DNA of 64,000 nucleotides from an uncultured Acidobacteriaceae bacterium (GCA_903911925.1 CAIWFH010000146.1:16807-80806); one strand, 5' to 3'; shown: positions 45,353 through 54,426, counted from the first letter of the stretch. The notes: a model not told the origin generated them from the sequence alone. Numbers and translations are program-made.

Positions 45353-47180
45353 GTACTAGTGCCCTCCTCTTCGCTGAAGCTCGGTTGTCGAACCGGTAGC
45401 CGAGGGTTGTCGTCCATTGGTTGTAATTCTCCGTGCCGCCCCGTTGCGTCGTAAACATGGTTTGCATGAAGTACCGGGACCCAAGATTGGTATCGAACAT
45501 GGCGTTTACAAAACGCGAGTTGCTGGTTGCCGCCAGCGACGAGGTGTAGTCGTAGTTCCCAAACTGAAAATTGACCCGGAGCCGCTCGCCAAGGTCTCTC
45601 GTCAGGGAGTAAGAGCGGTAGGACCCGGATGCGAAGGCGCTATCGAACTTCGAGTAGCGCACGTCGGCCATCAGTCCGGTCCTCCAAATGTTAGACATCG
45701 TGGCTCCGAAAAGGGTATTCAAAGAAGCTTTCGGATCGCTCGAATCGCTGCTATTTCCCAGACTGAAGTAACCCGTGATATGCATCGGGAACTGGATGCG
45801 CGCTCCCCCGTTGAGTCCCTGAAAAAGGTACTTATCCAGCAGGCCGGTTCCGACCAGGATCGGATCGTAAGTGGGCACGTCGCGGAAGTAAGTATCTGTA
45901 AGGTCGAGGGTGATGCGCGGGTGCACCTGTACGCGGAGCGAAACCAGGCTCTGTCCTAGGCCAACTCCCACCGCTGGCGTGTTGGGATTTGCAGTGGGCT
46001 TGTCAAGCTGCAACGACTCGTAGAGGGAGAAGTACCGCTTGAATGAGAAGTTGTTCTCGGTAAAGACAAACGGCCGCTGAACCGCCCAACCAAGCATGTT
46101 TATCCCAACACCCCCGGTTGTGGAGTAGCGAAAGTTCTCGAAGTTTCCGCCATGCAAATTGAAGAACACGCCGCCGATCTTCCCATTCGGGTTGTAACTC
46201 CAGGAGGTCGGATCGGGAGTGGAACCGGCAAAGACACCGGTCACCGTGTTAGCTGTGAGTTGCATCCCTGCATAGCCGCCGTCAATCGTCTCTAGGCTTG
46301 AAGCCCAGGGAAGAAACAGGCGTCCCACGCCTGCAGTTATCCGCGAGGCTGGATTAATGTAAGTAGCGCTCATCAAATAGGTTCGATTGTAGGCATCCTG
46401 GAGTGTCTGCTCGGTCGAAGAAGAGGACTGCAAATTGCCGCGCCAATAGCCGTTCAGATTCCAGTGGGTCCCGGCGATGCGGGTAAAGTCGCCGCGGAAA
46501 ATCAGGCCATATTCGGTTGAAGAGGATGCGCCCTGTCCAAGTTCGTCAATTCGGCTATAGTCGAATCCAATTCTGCCGCGCGCCTGGTTCACTTCGGGCA
46601 AGGGCGGACGTGGGAGCGCATTGCGAACCTCCTCGTCAAGCGGGTCGCCCTCGCTGAAGGTCACCACCATGGGATACTTGCGGGTATTGCCAATGGTGTT
46701 CTTCTCCACGATCTTCGCGACTTCCGCATCCGGCAACGAGAGCACCTCGCCCTGAGCAAGTTCCCGCGTGCTGGCCACCACCTCGCAGACTGCTGAGGTT
46801 GAAGCCACCGAAACAACTGTCAGCTTGGCCACGACTCCAGGCTCGATCGGCGCGTTGGACTCGTCCTTGTCAGGCTTGGTCGGATTCTGTTTGAGAACCA
46901 GTTTCGTGCCTTCCGTGAGCCCGGCGTTTCGGCCTCCATCGATGTAAACATTCGATCCGTTTACATACCGCACATGGAACTCGGTCCGCGTCGGCGCCGT
47001 GGCGGAAGGTGTCGTCACAGTCTGCGCAGGCTCGGAAGGAGCGACAGGCGTGGGCGCCAGCGCAGGTTGTTGCGCGGCACAGACCGTAGAAATCAGAACC
47101 GCCGTCGTCAATAATCTAAGCCGCACAGGGAGTTCGCCTCCAAGCCAGGCCGCGCTTCGGTTTGTCCGAGCAACTCGCAT
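45339..47180 (-). CDS. Outer-membrane beta-barrel porin of the cytochrome cluster
   Basis: 613 residues. Signal peptide (LRLLTTAVLISTVCAAQQ), a Pro/Thr linker and a periplasmic region to about residue 200 (VRYVNGSNVYIDGGRNAGL in part, then TKLVLKQNP), then about 400 residues of amphipathic strands rich in Tyr, Asn and Gly (RIGFDYSRID, LNGYWRGNLQ, YFSLYESLQL, VNFQFGNYDYTS), ending TTLGYRFDNRASAK. The start codon directly abuts the stop of the 46-heme cytochrome (TAAATG) with GGAG just before. In porin-cytochrome conduits (Mtr or Pcc types) a barrel holds a multiheme cytochrome across the outer membrane; this gene order suggests such a job. It has no sequence match I can name to MtrB or OmbB. 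Confidence 0.8.
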   Translation of the reverse strand: MRVARTNRSAAWLGGELPVRLRLLTTAVLISTVCAAQQPALAPTPVAPSEPAQTVTTPSATAPTRTEFHVRYVNGSNVYIDGGRNAGLTEGTKLVLKQNPTKPDKDESNAPIEPGVVAKLTVVSVASTSAVCEVVASTRELAQGEVLSLPDAEVAKIVEKNTIGNTRKYPMVVTFSEGDPLDEEVRNALPRPPLPEVNQARGRIGFDYSRIDELGQGASSSTEYGLIFRGDFTRIAGTHWNLNGYWRGNLQSSSSTEQTLQDAYNRTYLMSATYINPASRITAGVGRLFLPWASSLETIDGGYAGMQLTANTVTGVFAGSTPDPTSWSYNPNGKIGGVFFNLHGGNFENFRYSTTGGVGINMLGWAVQRPFVFTENNFSFKRYFSLYESLQLDKPTANPNTPAVGVGLGQSLVSLRVQVHPRITLDLTDTYFRDVPTYDPILVGTGLLDKYLFQGLNGGARIQFPMHITGYFSLGNSSDSSDPKASLNTLFGATMSNIWRTGLMADVRYSKFDSAFASGSYRSYSLTRDLGERLRVNFQFGNYDYTSSLAATSNSRFVNAMFDTNLGSRYFMQTMFTTQRGGTENYNQWTTTLGYRFDNRASAKRRALVHANQ

Positions 47181-50100
47181 TTAATCTCCGCTGCCGTTCT
47201 TATGGCACGCATAGCAGTTCACGCTGTTGTATACATATCCGTTCGTCTTCGGGTGATTGAAGTTCGCTGCGTTGCCGCTTCCATGGCAGGTGGCGGTGCA
47301 ACTGAACACCGAGTAATCCGCAGAGTTGGCGTGGCATGTGGTGCAAACACTGTTCGCGTTTCCGTGGTTAGTCGGGAAGAAAGTGTGGTAGCTGCTGGGC
47401 AACGTCGCCGGTGTCCATGCAGTGGTCGTATGGCAGGTGGTGCATGTGGTGGGCCATCCGGCCGAGGTGTGGTTGGGATTCGTGGTGCTTGTGAAGTCCG
47501 TCTGATGGCAGGAGTAGCAGGCGGTCGGCGTCCCCGCGAAGACGTTGTTGACGTGGCATGAGGTGCAGGGCACGCTAGTATGCGCGCCGGTGAGCGGGAA
47601 CGGAGTGCTGTTGTGGTTGAACGTCGCGCCCGTCCAATTCGTCGTGGTGTGGCAGGTGTCGCAGGTAGTGGGGAAGCCCGCCGCTGCGTGGGCGGGGTTG
47701 TTGGTGCCGTTCCAGTCCGCCTGGTGGCAGCCATAGCAGGCTGTCGGCAGTGACCCGCTGTAAGTGCTGCTGCTGGTGTGGCACTGCACGCACTGCAGGG
47801 TGGAGTGGAAGCCGGTCAACGGGAACGACGTCGTGGCGTGATTGAAAGTGGATGTCGTCCAGTTGGTGGTCGAGTGGCAGATGGTGCAATCGGTCGGGAA
47901 GCCCGCCGATTTGTGAGCAGGATTTGTTGTTCCCGTATAGTCCGCCTGGTGGCAGCCGTAGCACGCGGTGGGCAGCGTTGTGTAGTTGTTGTTGGTATGG
48001 CACGCAGCACAGGCCACGGTGGTGTGCGCGCCGGTAAGCGGGAAAGCCGTGGTGTTGTGATTGAATGTCGCGCTGGTCCAATTCGTAGTGCTATGGCAAG
48101 TAGCGCAGGTGGTCGGGAATCCGGCAGATACGTGCGGCGGATTTGTAGTCCCGGTAAAATCAGCCTGGTGGCAGCCGTAGCAGGCAGTGGGCAGCGTTGT
48201 GTAGTTGTTGTTGGTATGGCACGCGGCGCATGTAACGGTGGTATGGGCGCCGGTCAGCGGGAACGCCGTGTTGTTGTGATTGAAGGTGGACGATGTCCAG
48301 TTGGTGGTTGAGTGGCACACGATGCAATCGGTCGGGAAGCCTGAGGCCACGTGAGCGGGATTCGTGGTTCCGGTGAAGTCCGCCTGGTGGCAGCCATAGC
48401 AAGCGGTGGGCAGCGTTGTGTAGTTGTTGTTTACATGGCATGCAGCACAGGCCACGGTGGTGTGGGCGCCGGTCAGCGGGAACGACGTGGTGTTGTGATT
48501 AAAGGTGGCGCTCGTCCAATTCGTGGTGCTGTGGCATGTGGCGCACGTGGTTGGGAAACCGGATGCTGCATGCGGAGGACTGTTGGTCCCTGTGAAATCG
48601 GCCTGGTGGCAGCCATAGCAGGCAGTGGGCAACGTTGTGTAGTTGTTGTTGGTATGGCACGTGGCGCAAGCCACGGTGGTGTGGGCGCCGGTCAGCGGGA
48701 AGGCGGTGTTGTTGTGATTGAAAGTTGACGATGTCCAGCTGCTGGTGCTGTGGCACACGGTGCAATCGGTGGGGAAGCCCGAGGTCACGTGATTGGGGTT
48801 TTTGGTTCCGGTAAAGTCCGCCTGGTGGCAGCCGTAGCAGGCAGTGGGCAGCGTTGTGTAGTTGTTGTTGGTATGGCACGCGGCACAGGTCACCGTTGTG
48901 TGAGCCCCGGTCAGCGGGAACGCGGTGTTGTTGTGATTGAAAGTCGCCGCTGTCCACGAGGTCGTGTTATGGCAAGTTTCGCACGTAGTCGGGAAGCCCG
49001 ATGATACGTGGGGCGGGCTCTTGGCGCCCGTAAAATCCGTTTGGTGGCAGCCATAGCATGCGGTGGGCAGCGTTGTGTAATTGTTCTTCGTATGGCACGT
49101 GGCACAGGCCACGGTGGCGTGCGCGCCGGTCAATGGGAACGATGTGGTGTTGTGATTGAAAGTGGCGCTTGTCCAATTCGTGGTGCTGTGGCAAGTGGCG
49201 CACGTGGTGGGGAATCCGGATGCTGCATGCGGAGGACTATTGGTCCCGTTCCAATCCGTCGTGTGGCAGGAATAGCAGTCAGTGGGCAATGTTGTGTAGT
49301 TGTTATTGGTGTGGCATGAAGCGCATGGAACCGTGCTGTGCGCACCGGTCAGCGGGAAAGCCGTGGTGTTGTGATTGAAAGCGGCGCCAGTCCAGTTCGT
49401 CGTGCTGTGGCATGTAGCGCAGGTCGTGGGAAAGCCCGCCGTGGCGTGGGGAGGACTGGTAGTTCCATTCCAATCTTTGGTATGGCAGGAATAGCAGTCA
49501 GTGGGCAGTGTCGTGTAGTTGTTATTCACATGGCATGAGGCGCACGAAACACTAGTATGCGCGCCCGTCAGCGGGAACGATGTGGTGTTGTGATTGAAAG
49601 TAGACGTAGTCCAACCGGTTGTAGTGTGGCATACGCTGCAGTCGGTAGGGAACCCGGCAGAAACGTGATTGGGCGAAGTGGTCCCCGTGAAATCTGCCTG
49701 GTGGCAGGCGTAGCACGCGGTGGGCGTCGATGTGTAGTTGTTGTTCGTATGGCATTGGGCGCAGGTCACAGTGGCATGCATGCCCGTCAACGGATAGTGC
49801 GCGTAAAGCGTGTGGTCGAATTTGGCGTTATTCCAGTCCGTTGTGTTGTGGCAAACAGCGCAATCATGCGGCAGGCCAAGGGCCGCGTGAGGCGGATTGG
49901 TGGTGTTATTGAAATCCACCGAATGCGTGTGGCACGAATAGCAGTCTGCCGGCGTTCCCGCAAAAACATTATTGGTATGGCAGTCGGTGCACGCCAGGGT
50001 AGCGTGCGTCCCGGTGAGCGCATAGCCCGTGTATTTCAGATGGTCGAACTTGGCGCCGAACCAGCTGTCCATAGAGTGGCAACTCTCGCAGGTGGTCGGG

Positions 50101-50699
50101 AACCCGGCTGTGACATGGTTGATGACCGGGGTCCGGAAGTCCTGCTGATGGCAGGAGTAGCAAGCTGTTGACAACCCCTGGAATTGGCCAACCGCGGCGC
50201 TCTTGTGGCATTGGTCGCACTCCACCAGGGCATGCGCCCCCACCAACGGAAAGCGATTCTGGTGATTCTTGATCGCATCCATTGAAACATGCCAGCCGGC
50301 CACGGTGTGGCAGCTTTCGCAGTTCGCGCCAAACTGTCGGCGGTGAATGTCCGCGTGGCAGTCAGCGCAGTGGGTGCTGACATTTTTGAAGACCATGCTG
50401 GTGTGGCAGGCTGTGCAAGCCACCTTCTGGTGCATCCCGCGCAGGGGATAGGCCGTCTGATCGTGGTTGAACTCGGGGTTGGCGCGGATAGGCTTCCAAC
50501 TCGTATAGGTATGGCAATTGGCGCAGGGCGTTGACGTCGGGCCATGGGGATTGGTCACCTTGGCCTGCGGCCCGCCCACGGTCGGCCGGTTGCCGTCCTT
50601 TGGCGTTTGCGCTTTATCTGCCGGCTGTTGTAATGCCATGCCCATCAGCAGCGGAAGAAGTGCAATGCCGATTGAAAGAAGCCTGCGTCTCCGGTCCAT
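47181..50699 (-). CDS. Giant multiheme cytochrome c (45 CXXCH plus one CX3CH)
   Basis: 1172 residues from the ATG at 50699 (GGAG six bases before it; longer forms start at 50705 or 50732). After a signal segment (LLSIGIALLPLLMGMALQQ) I count 45 CXXCH heme sites and one CTATCH near the end, so up to 46 covalent hemes. Most of the protein is 12 tandem modules of 73 residues, each with three CXXCH (GFPT-C-CH, AC-CH, AC-CH types) and three further conserved His (FNH, GAH, NPxH), which suits bis-His ligation of every heme. The hemes would form a long wire. No lipobox is seen. Co-transcribed with the barrel (stop adjoins its start). Probable role: electron transfer across or beyond the outer membrane. 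Confidence 0.93.
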   Translation of the reverse strand: MDRRRRLLSIGIALLPLLMGMALQQPADKAQTPKDGNRPTVGGPQAKVTNPHGPTSTPCANCHTYTSWKPIRANPEFNHDQTAYPLRGMHQKVACTACHTSMVFKNVSTHCADCHADIHRRQFGANCESCHTVAGWHVSMDAIKNHQNRFPLVGAHALVECDQCHKSAAVGQFQGLSTACYSCHQQDFRTPVINHVTAGFPTTCESCHSMDSWFGAKFDHLKYTGYALTGTHATLACTDCHTNNVFAGTPADCYSCHTHSVDFNNTTNPPHAALGLPHDCAVCHNTTDWNNAKFDHTLYAHYPLTGMHATVTCAQCHTNNNYTSTPTACYACHQADFTGTTSPNHVSAGFPTDCSVCHTTTGWTTSTFNHNTTSFPLTGAHTSVSCASCHVNNNYTTLPTDCYSCHTKDWNGTTSPPHATAGFPTTCATCHSTTNWTGAAFNHNTTAFPLTGAHSTVPCASCHTNNNYTTLPTDCYSCHTTDWNGTNSPPHAASGFPTTCATCHSTTNWTSATFNHNTTSFPLTGAHATVACATCHTKNNYTTLPTACYGCHQTDFTGAKSPPHVSSGFPTTCETCHNTTSWTAATFNHNNTAFPLTGAHTTVTCAACHTNNNYTTLPTACYGCHQADFTGTKNPNHVTSGFPTDCTVCHSTSSWTSSTFNHNNTAFPLTGAHTTVACATCHTNNNYTTLPTACYGCHQADFTGTNSPPHAASGFPTTCATCHSTTNWTSATFNHNTTSFPLTGAHTTVACAACHVNNNYTTLPTACYGCHQADFTGTTNPAHVASGFPTDCIVCHSTTNWTSSTFNHNNTAFPLTGAHTTVTCAACHTNNNYTTLPTACYGCHQADFTGTTNPPHVSAGFPTTCATCHSTTNWTSATFNHNTTAFPLTGAHTTVACAACHTNNNYTTLPTACYGCHQADYTGTTNPAHKSAGFPTDCTICHSTTNWTTSTFNHATTSFPLTGFHSTLQCVQCHTSSSTYSGSLPTACYGCHQADWNGTNNPAHAAAGFPTTCDTCHTTTNWTGATFNHNSTPFPLTGAHTSVPCTSCHVNNVFAGTPTACYSCHQTDFTSTTNPNHTSAGWPTTCTTCHTTTAWTPATLPSSYHTFFPTNHGNANSVCTTCHANSADYSVFSCTATCHGSGNAANFNHPKTNGYVYNSVNCYACHKNGSGD
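47460..50105 (-). repeat. Tandem 219-bp coding repeat (12 modules)
   Basis: Module starts (codon of G in GFPT/GLPH) fall at 50105, 49877, 49655, 49436, 49217, 48998, 48779, 48560, 48341, 48122, 47903 and 47678; a degenerate thirteenth begins at 47459. The eight intervals from 49655 to 47903 are exactly 219 bp, the others 219-228 bp. DNA is very similar between modules, so recombination may change heme number. Confidence 0.92.
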
Positions 50700-50836
50700 C
50701 CTCATCTCCGTGAGTTCGTTTGTCACCAACATGGCGGCGTCGAGTCCGCCATCGAATGCGCATTACTTCAAGCCAAACCTGGAACGTTCAGCCGCCGTAC
50801 AGTGGCAAATTGGACCCCAACCACGGAACTGCGTTT

Positions 50837-50851
50837 CCCGCTGAAAGCGGG
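50837..50851 (-). promoter_or_regulatory. Hairpin in the leader of the giant cytochrome gene
   Basis: CCCGCT-TTC-AGCGGG on the minus strand, 138 bp before the cytochrome start, flanked by GGAAC and GTTCC that can close an outer helix around it with internal loops. It may be a structured 5' leader. I could not match it to a known riboswitch class. Confidence 0.35.
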
Positions 50852-51203
50852 CTCACGGTTCCCCGGTACGCACCGGAGTCTCAGGGCATTTCTATTTCTC
50901 TTGCTTGTCTTGCTGGGTCTTGCGAATCGAGCGAACCGGTACTCCCGTTTGTCGATGCCTTCCAGCTTCCTGCCCGGAATCAATTCAGGGCAGATGGATA
51001 GAAAACATCTACGCTGGGTCTAACCTCGCTTTGCCGGCAGCATTGGGTGCAGCTTTCTTTGCAACTCTCTGTGCAATTTGCTGGCCAATAGCACTATCGA
51101 ACGGCCCCTCTAGTCTTCGTCAGATCTTCAGAACTTGCTTTGTTCAAAGGCAACAACTGTCTAAAACACTGAAAATCAAGATCTTGATGCAACCGAATCG
51201 CGA
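50852..51203. other. Intergenic region upstream of the giant cytochrome
   Basis: About 350 bp without a gene. It should hold the promoter of the minus-strand cytochrome/porin operon, but no strong -35/-10 pair is evident. Confidence 0.45.
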
Positions 51204-51246
51204 AGTGATTTGAATCACATGAACGAATCCGAACCCAGCTTATAAT
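51204..51246 (+). promoter_or_regulatory. FNR/CRP-like palindrome with perfect -10 on the plus strand
   Basis: AGTGA-tttgaa-TCACA (51204-51219) is a near-perfect Crp/Fnr site, also readable as FNR-like GTGAT-N4-ATCAC. A perfect TATAAT lies at 51241-51246. Centre-to-box distance is 29.5 bases, which places the site at about -41.5, the classical class II activator position. The promoter points towards the 3' end of the 23-heme gene, so its transcript would be antisense. On the minus strand no fitting -10 is seen. Confidence 0.55.
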
Positions 51247-51340
51247 GACGCCGGCAGCGGCGCATCAAAAAGTCTTTACAGCGCCTTACAAACTTTACCG
51301 TGTAAAAAATACGCAAGTGGGTCAGTTTTCACATGAAGGT

Positions 51341-53353
51341 CTAGTCATCTGTTTTCTTTTCCTTCCCCTTATCTATTGGGATATTGCTCCCGTGGCAAGC
51401 TTCGCACTTCGTCGGGCACGGTTTGTAAAACAGCACCAGTTTCTCGCCAACCGTTCTTTTGAGCGTATGGCAAGCGCCGCAGGCGACGTCCTGGTGGCCT
51501 CCCTTTAGAGAAAATGCCGTCTTCTCATGGTCGAAGAGCGATGGCTTCCACTTGTTGTTGTTATGGCATGAGGCACAGTCGTTGGCGCGGGTCCCAAACT
51601 GGTCGGCATGCGGGTTTTCGTGGCACTCGGAGCAAGTCTTCGGAGCGCTTCTGAACTGCACGTGGAGCATGGTCAGTTCCATGTTCGGCGGCTTGTGGCA
51701 GTCGGCGCAGGCCACGGCACGATGCGAGCCCAGCAATGGGAAATCCGTACGCTCATGATCGAATTTAGAGAGGTCCTTCCAGTCCTTGGTCGCGTGGCAC
51801 GCCTCGCATCCCAGCGGCTTGCCCTTGGCGTCATGCGCCGCCATGCGTTGCGCAAACTCGCCCTTGTGAACATCCTCATGACAACTGGTGCAACCGAGCG
51901 AACTGAAGTGATACACCGCAACCTTGGAGTTGATCGGCGGCTTGTGGCAGTCGTTGCAGGCTACAGCCGCATGCCCTCCGGTAAGAGGCCAGTTGGACTT
52001 CTGGTGCTTGGCCAGCGTGTAGTTGGTGTTCTTCCATGTGGCGCCCGCATGGCACTGCTCGCAGCGGTTGAGCCAGGGAGCGGCCGCAAATTGCCCACCA
52101 TGCTCGTCTTTGTGGCAATCCAGACAGAGTTCAAACTTGATCTTGTAGCGGGTCTCTTTCCCCGCCGGAATATGGCAATCGGCGCACTTTACCTTGGCAT
52201 GCGGAGAAACCAACGGGAACCTGGTCTTGGCGTGATCCGCAGCGGTATAGGTGGTCGGCTTCCAGCCGTCCACAATATGGCAACTGTCGCATCGGCCGCC
52301 GTCGGTGCGCTTCAGGAATTGGCCGCCGTGGGGGTCGGGCTGGTGGCAGTCCGCGCAGTTGGCAAAGGCCAAAGGCTTCTTGAAATCCGCGCTCTTGTGG
52401 CAGGCAACGCAACCAACCTCAATGTGCTTTCCCAAAAGCGGATACTTCGTCTTCGAGTGGTCAAAGGTCGAAGTAAAGCCCTTCTTCTTCCACGTCGAGG
52501 CATTGTGGCACGATTCGCAACTCTGCTTGAACTCGCCCTTGTGCGGATCGGCGTGACAAGCCGAACACGTTGAAAATGGAATCCCAAAATAACGCGGCTG
52601 GCCATCCGGTCCCGCAGTGTGGCATTTTTCGCAGGGGGTATTCACGTGAGCGCCGGTAAGCGGATAGCTGGTCTTGGAGTGGTCGAAATGCTCCTTGTCC
52701 ACCTTCGTGGATTTCCAGTCGGTGGTGTTGTGGCATTGCATGCAATTTGGCCCAAAACGGCCCTTGTGCTTGTCCTCATGGCATGTGGTGCAGGTGGGCG
52801 TCAACCCCATAAAGGTATGGTTCAAATCTTTGGTCGTGAGCAGCCCGCGTGAGGCCGCGGGAATGAACTTGGCGGCATGGCAGTCGCGGCAGCCGATTGC
52901 GGCGTGTTTCCCGTCAAGCGCGTAGCCGGTCTTGGAGTGGTCAAAGCCCTTTGCGGTCGGATCCCAGTGCAGCATGTTGAAGTTTTCGCCGTTGTGATCG
53001 GAGTGGCACTTGACGCAGGCAGAACCCTTTGGGCCAGACTGCGGATACGTGGCATGAAGGCCCTTTTGAAAGCGGAGTTCGACCGCAATTTCCCCGTGGC
53101 ATTCGACGCAGCGAAAAGTGGGAGACTTGGTAGAAAACTCGTGGCACTTGACGCAGTTGGCGGATCCATTCAGATTCTGGTGCGCGCGCGCCAGCGGCCC
53201 GGGAGATATTTGCGCATGGGCGGCCGGTCCCTGGAATAAGGCGAAGATGCACAAAGATACCCACGCTGGCAGCAGGAAAATGCGTGCGATTCGCCGGGTT
53301 TGCTTTCCACCACAGCGAGGGCGCAACGCCAATGCCTCAAGTTGTCTGTCCAT
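51341..53353 (-). CDS. Multiheme cytochrome c with 23 CXXCH motifs
   Basis: 670 residues from the ATG at 53353 (GAGG seven bases before it). The signal peptide (ARIFLLPAWVSLCIFALFQG in part, cut near AHAQ) is followed by 23 CXXCH heme sites spread evenly. Many are followed by a D/N-x-H-x-G/D-x-F element (DKHKGRF, DPHKGEF, DPHGGQF, DEHGGQF, DVHKGEF, NPHADQF) that offers a distal His, and FDHSKT/PLxGxH elements recur as in the neighbouring giant cytochrome, showing common ancestry. The modules are much more diverged than in that gene. Likely a periplasmic or outer-surface electron carrier upstream or downstream of the 46-heme wire. It is 640 bp from the next gene, so it may be a separate transcript. 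Confidence 0.93.
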   Translation of the reverse strand: MDRQLEALALRPRCGGKQTRRIARIFLLPAWVSLCIFALFQGPAAHAQISPGPLARAHQNLNGSANCVKCHEFSTKSPTFRCVECHGEIAVELRFQKGLHATYPQSGPKGSACVKCHSDHNGENFNMLHWDPTAKGFDHSKTGYALDGKHAAIGCRDCHAAKFIPAASRGLLTTKDLNHTFMGLTPTCTTCHEDKHKGRFGPNCMQCHNTTDWKSTKVDKEHFDHSKTSYPLTGAHVNTPCEKCHTAGPDGQPRYFGIPFSTCSACHADPHKGEFKQSCESCHNASTWKKKGFTSTFDHSKTKYPLLGKHIEVGCVACHKSADFKKPLAFANCADCHQPDPHGGQFLKRTDGGRCDSCHIVDGWKPTTYTAADHAKTRFPLVSPHAKVKCADCHIPAGKETRYKIKFELCLDCHKDEHGGQFAAAPWLNRCEQCHAGATWKNTNYTLAKHQKSNWPLTGGHAAVACNDCHKPPINSKVAVYHFSSLGCTSCHEDVHKGEFAQRMAAHDAKGKPLGCEACHATKDWKDLSKFDHERTDFPLLGSHRAVACADCHKPPNMELTMLHVQFRSAPKTCSECHENPHADQFGTRANDCASCHNNNKWKPSLFDHEKTAFSLKGGHQDVACGACHTLKRTVGEKLVLFYKPCPTKCEACHGSNIPIDKGKEKKTDD

Positions 53354-53913
53354 CACCCATCCTCATTTGCGGCCAGCCGATCCCGATACCCACTCACCGT
53401 GTGGCGGCTCTGCAACTGGGCAGGGCATACGACCGCTGAGGAACAGGACAGTAGCACGTTCGCTTCCAAAAACATGACGAGAGGCAAGGCGAGAACGAAT
53501 CTGGAGAGTCTAACTTCGCGCCCGCTCCTGCTTGCGCGGAAAAGACAGGTAATTCACAACCTGGCAAGCTGGGGTAACCTGCTCTCGGATGAGTATGCCA
53601 GTCCCCTTCCCCTTCACGCAAGCCCAATTCAATCATGGCAATAGAAGGTCTTCCGGCTCGATCGGAACAACCGGAGTGCAGCGGAACTCATCCTGCCCTT
53701 TGGTCGTTTTGGTACCACATCTTCATCCCGGACGTCCATCGTCCTCAACAAAGACACATGGCTCCAGTTGAGCTATAAAAAGGTGCTCAGCTTCATGGTG
53801 GCGGCAATGCGAAGGACGAACCCCGGGCTTCTCGCATGGACAAAACAATATGCGACCCGCCTGCAATGGCGAAGGCCGCTTGAAACTTTGAACGAAATGC
53901 AAGAGGAGAAAGA
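53354..53913. other. Intergenic region between divergent genes
   Basis: About 560 bp with no supported gene. It must contain the promoter of the 23-heme cytochrome (minus) and of the DUF3617 gene (plus). I saw no Crp/Fnr-type palindrome here. Confidence 0.45.
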
Positions 53914-54426
53914 ATGCTGAAGAAAGAGGTTTGCTTCTCGCTGACTTGTTGCTTTTTCGCTTTGGGTCTCGCCCAGGCACAAACCAGAAAGGCCGGCCTT
54001 TGGGAGGTGACTTCAAACACCAAAATGCAAAAGCCCGGCAATCAGGTGGGCATGTTCGGCCAAACCGACGGCGGCTCATCCACCAGCAACGCCGTCCCGC
54101 TGGCCACTTGCTACACGCGGGAAATGATCGACAACTATGGCATCCTGCTTCCGCCTTCCCTTCGCGACTGCCAGCTCACGAATCCGGTCAAAAAGCAGTC
54201 GAGCATCAATGCCGACCTGAGTTGTTCGGGAAGGTCGAATGGCAAGGGCTCAATTGAAACAGTCTGGTCCGACCCCGATCACGCAACCAGCGTGATTCAT
54301 TTTGTCGCCAAGCAGAAACAAGGGTCCAACACGATTTCGATGGGATGGACGCAGGAAGCGACCGCGGTCTTCAAAAGCTCCAGTTGCGGAGATGTAAAGC
54401 CCCGCACCGTACCGCCTGCCAAGTAA
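53914..54426 (+). CDS. DUF3617-family exported protein
   Basis: 170 residues. A signal peptide (CFSLTCCFFALGLAQAQ) is followed by RKAGLWEVTSNTKMQ, the start of the DUF3617 domain (xxGxWE), and ends with paired Cys (LSCSGR, SSCGDVK). Conserved CYTREMIDN and LRDCQLTN also fit. Members are small periplasmic proteins of unknown role, widespread in Proteobacteria and Acidobacteriota. GGAG lies five bases before the ATG. It stands alone between divergent and convergent neighbours. Confidence 0.85.
   Translation: MLKKEVCFSLTCCFFALGLAQAQTRKAGLWEVTSNTKMQKPGNQVGMFGQTDGGSSTSNAVPLATCYTREMIDNYGILLPPSLRDCQLTNPVKKQSSINADLSCSGRSNGKGSIETVWSDPDHATSVIHFVAKQKQGSNTISMGWTQEATAVFKSSSCGDVKPRTVPPAK

Noticed and set aside
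47460..50105. CRISPR-like array because of regular repeats
   Set aside because: Repeats are 219 bp, lie wholly in one reading frame and encode heme modules; there are no short repeats with unique spacers.
50820..50960. GEMM (c-di-GMP/cGAMP) riboswitch before the giant cytochrome
   Set aside because: A CTCCGGT...ACCGGGG...ACCG stretch recalls its second helix, but the conserved CAAACC and GACGCAAAGCC parts are missing.
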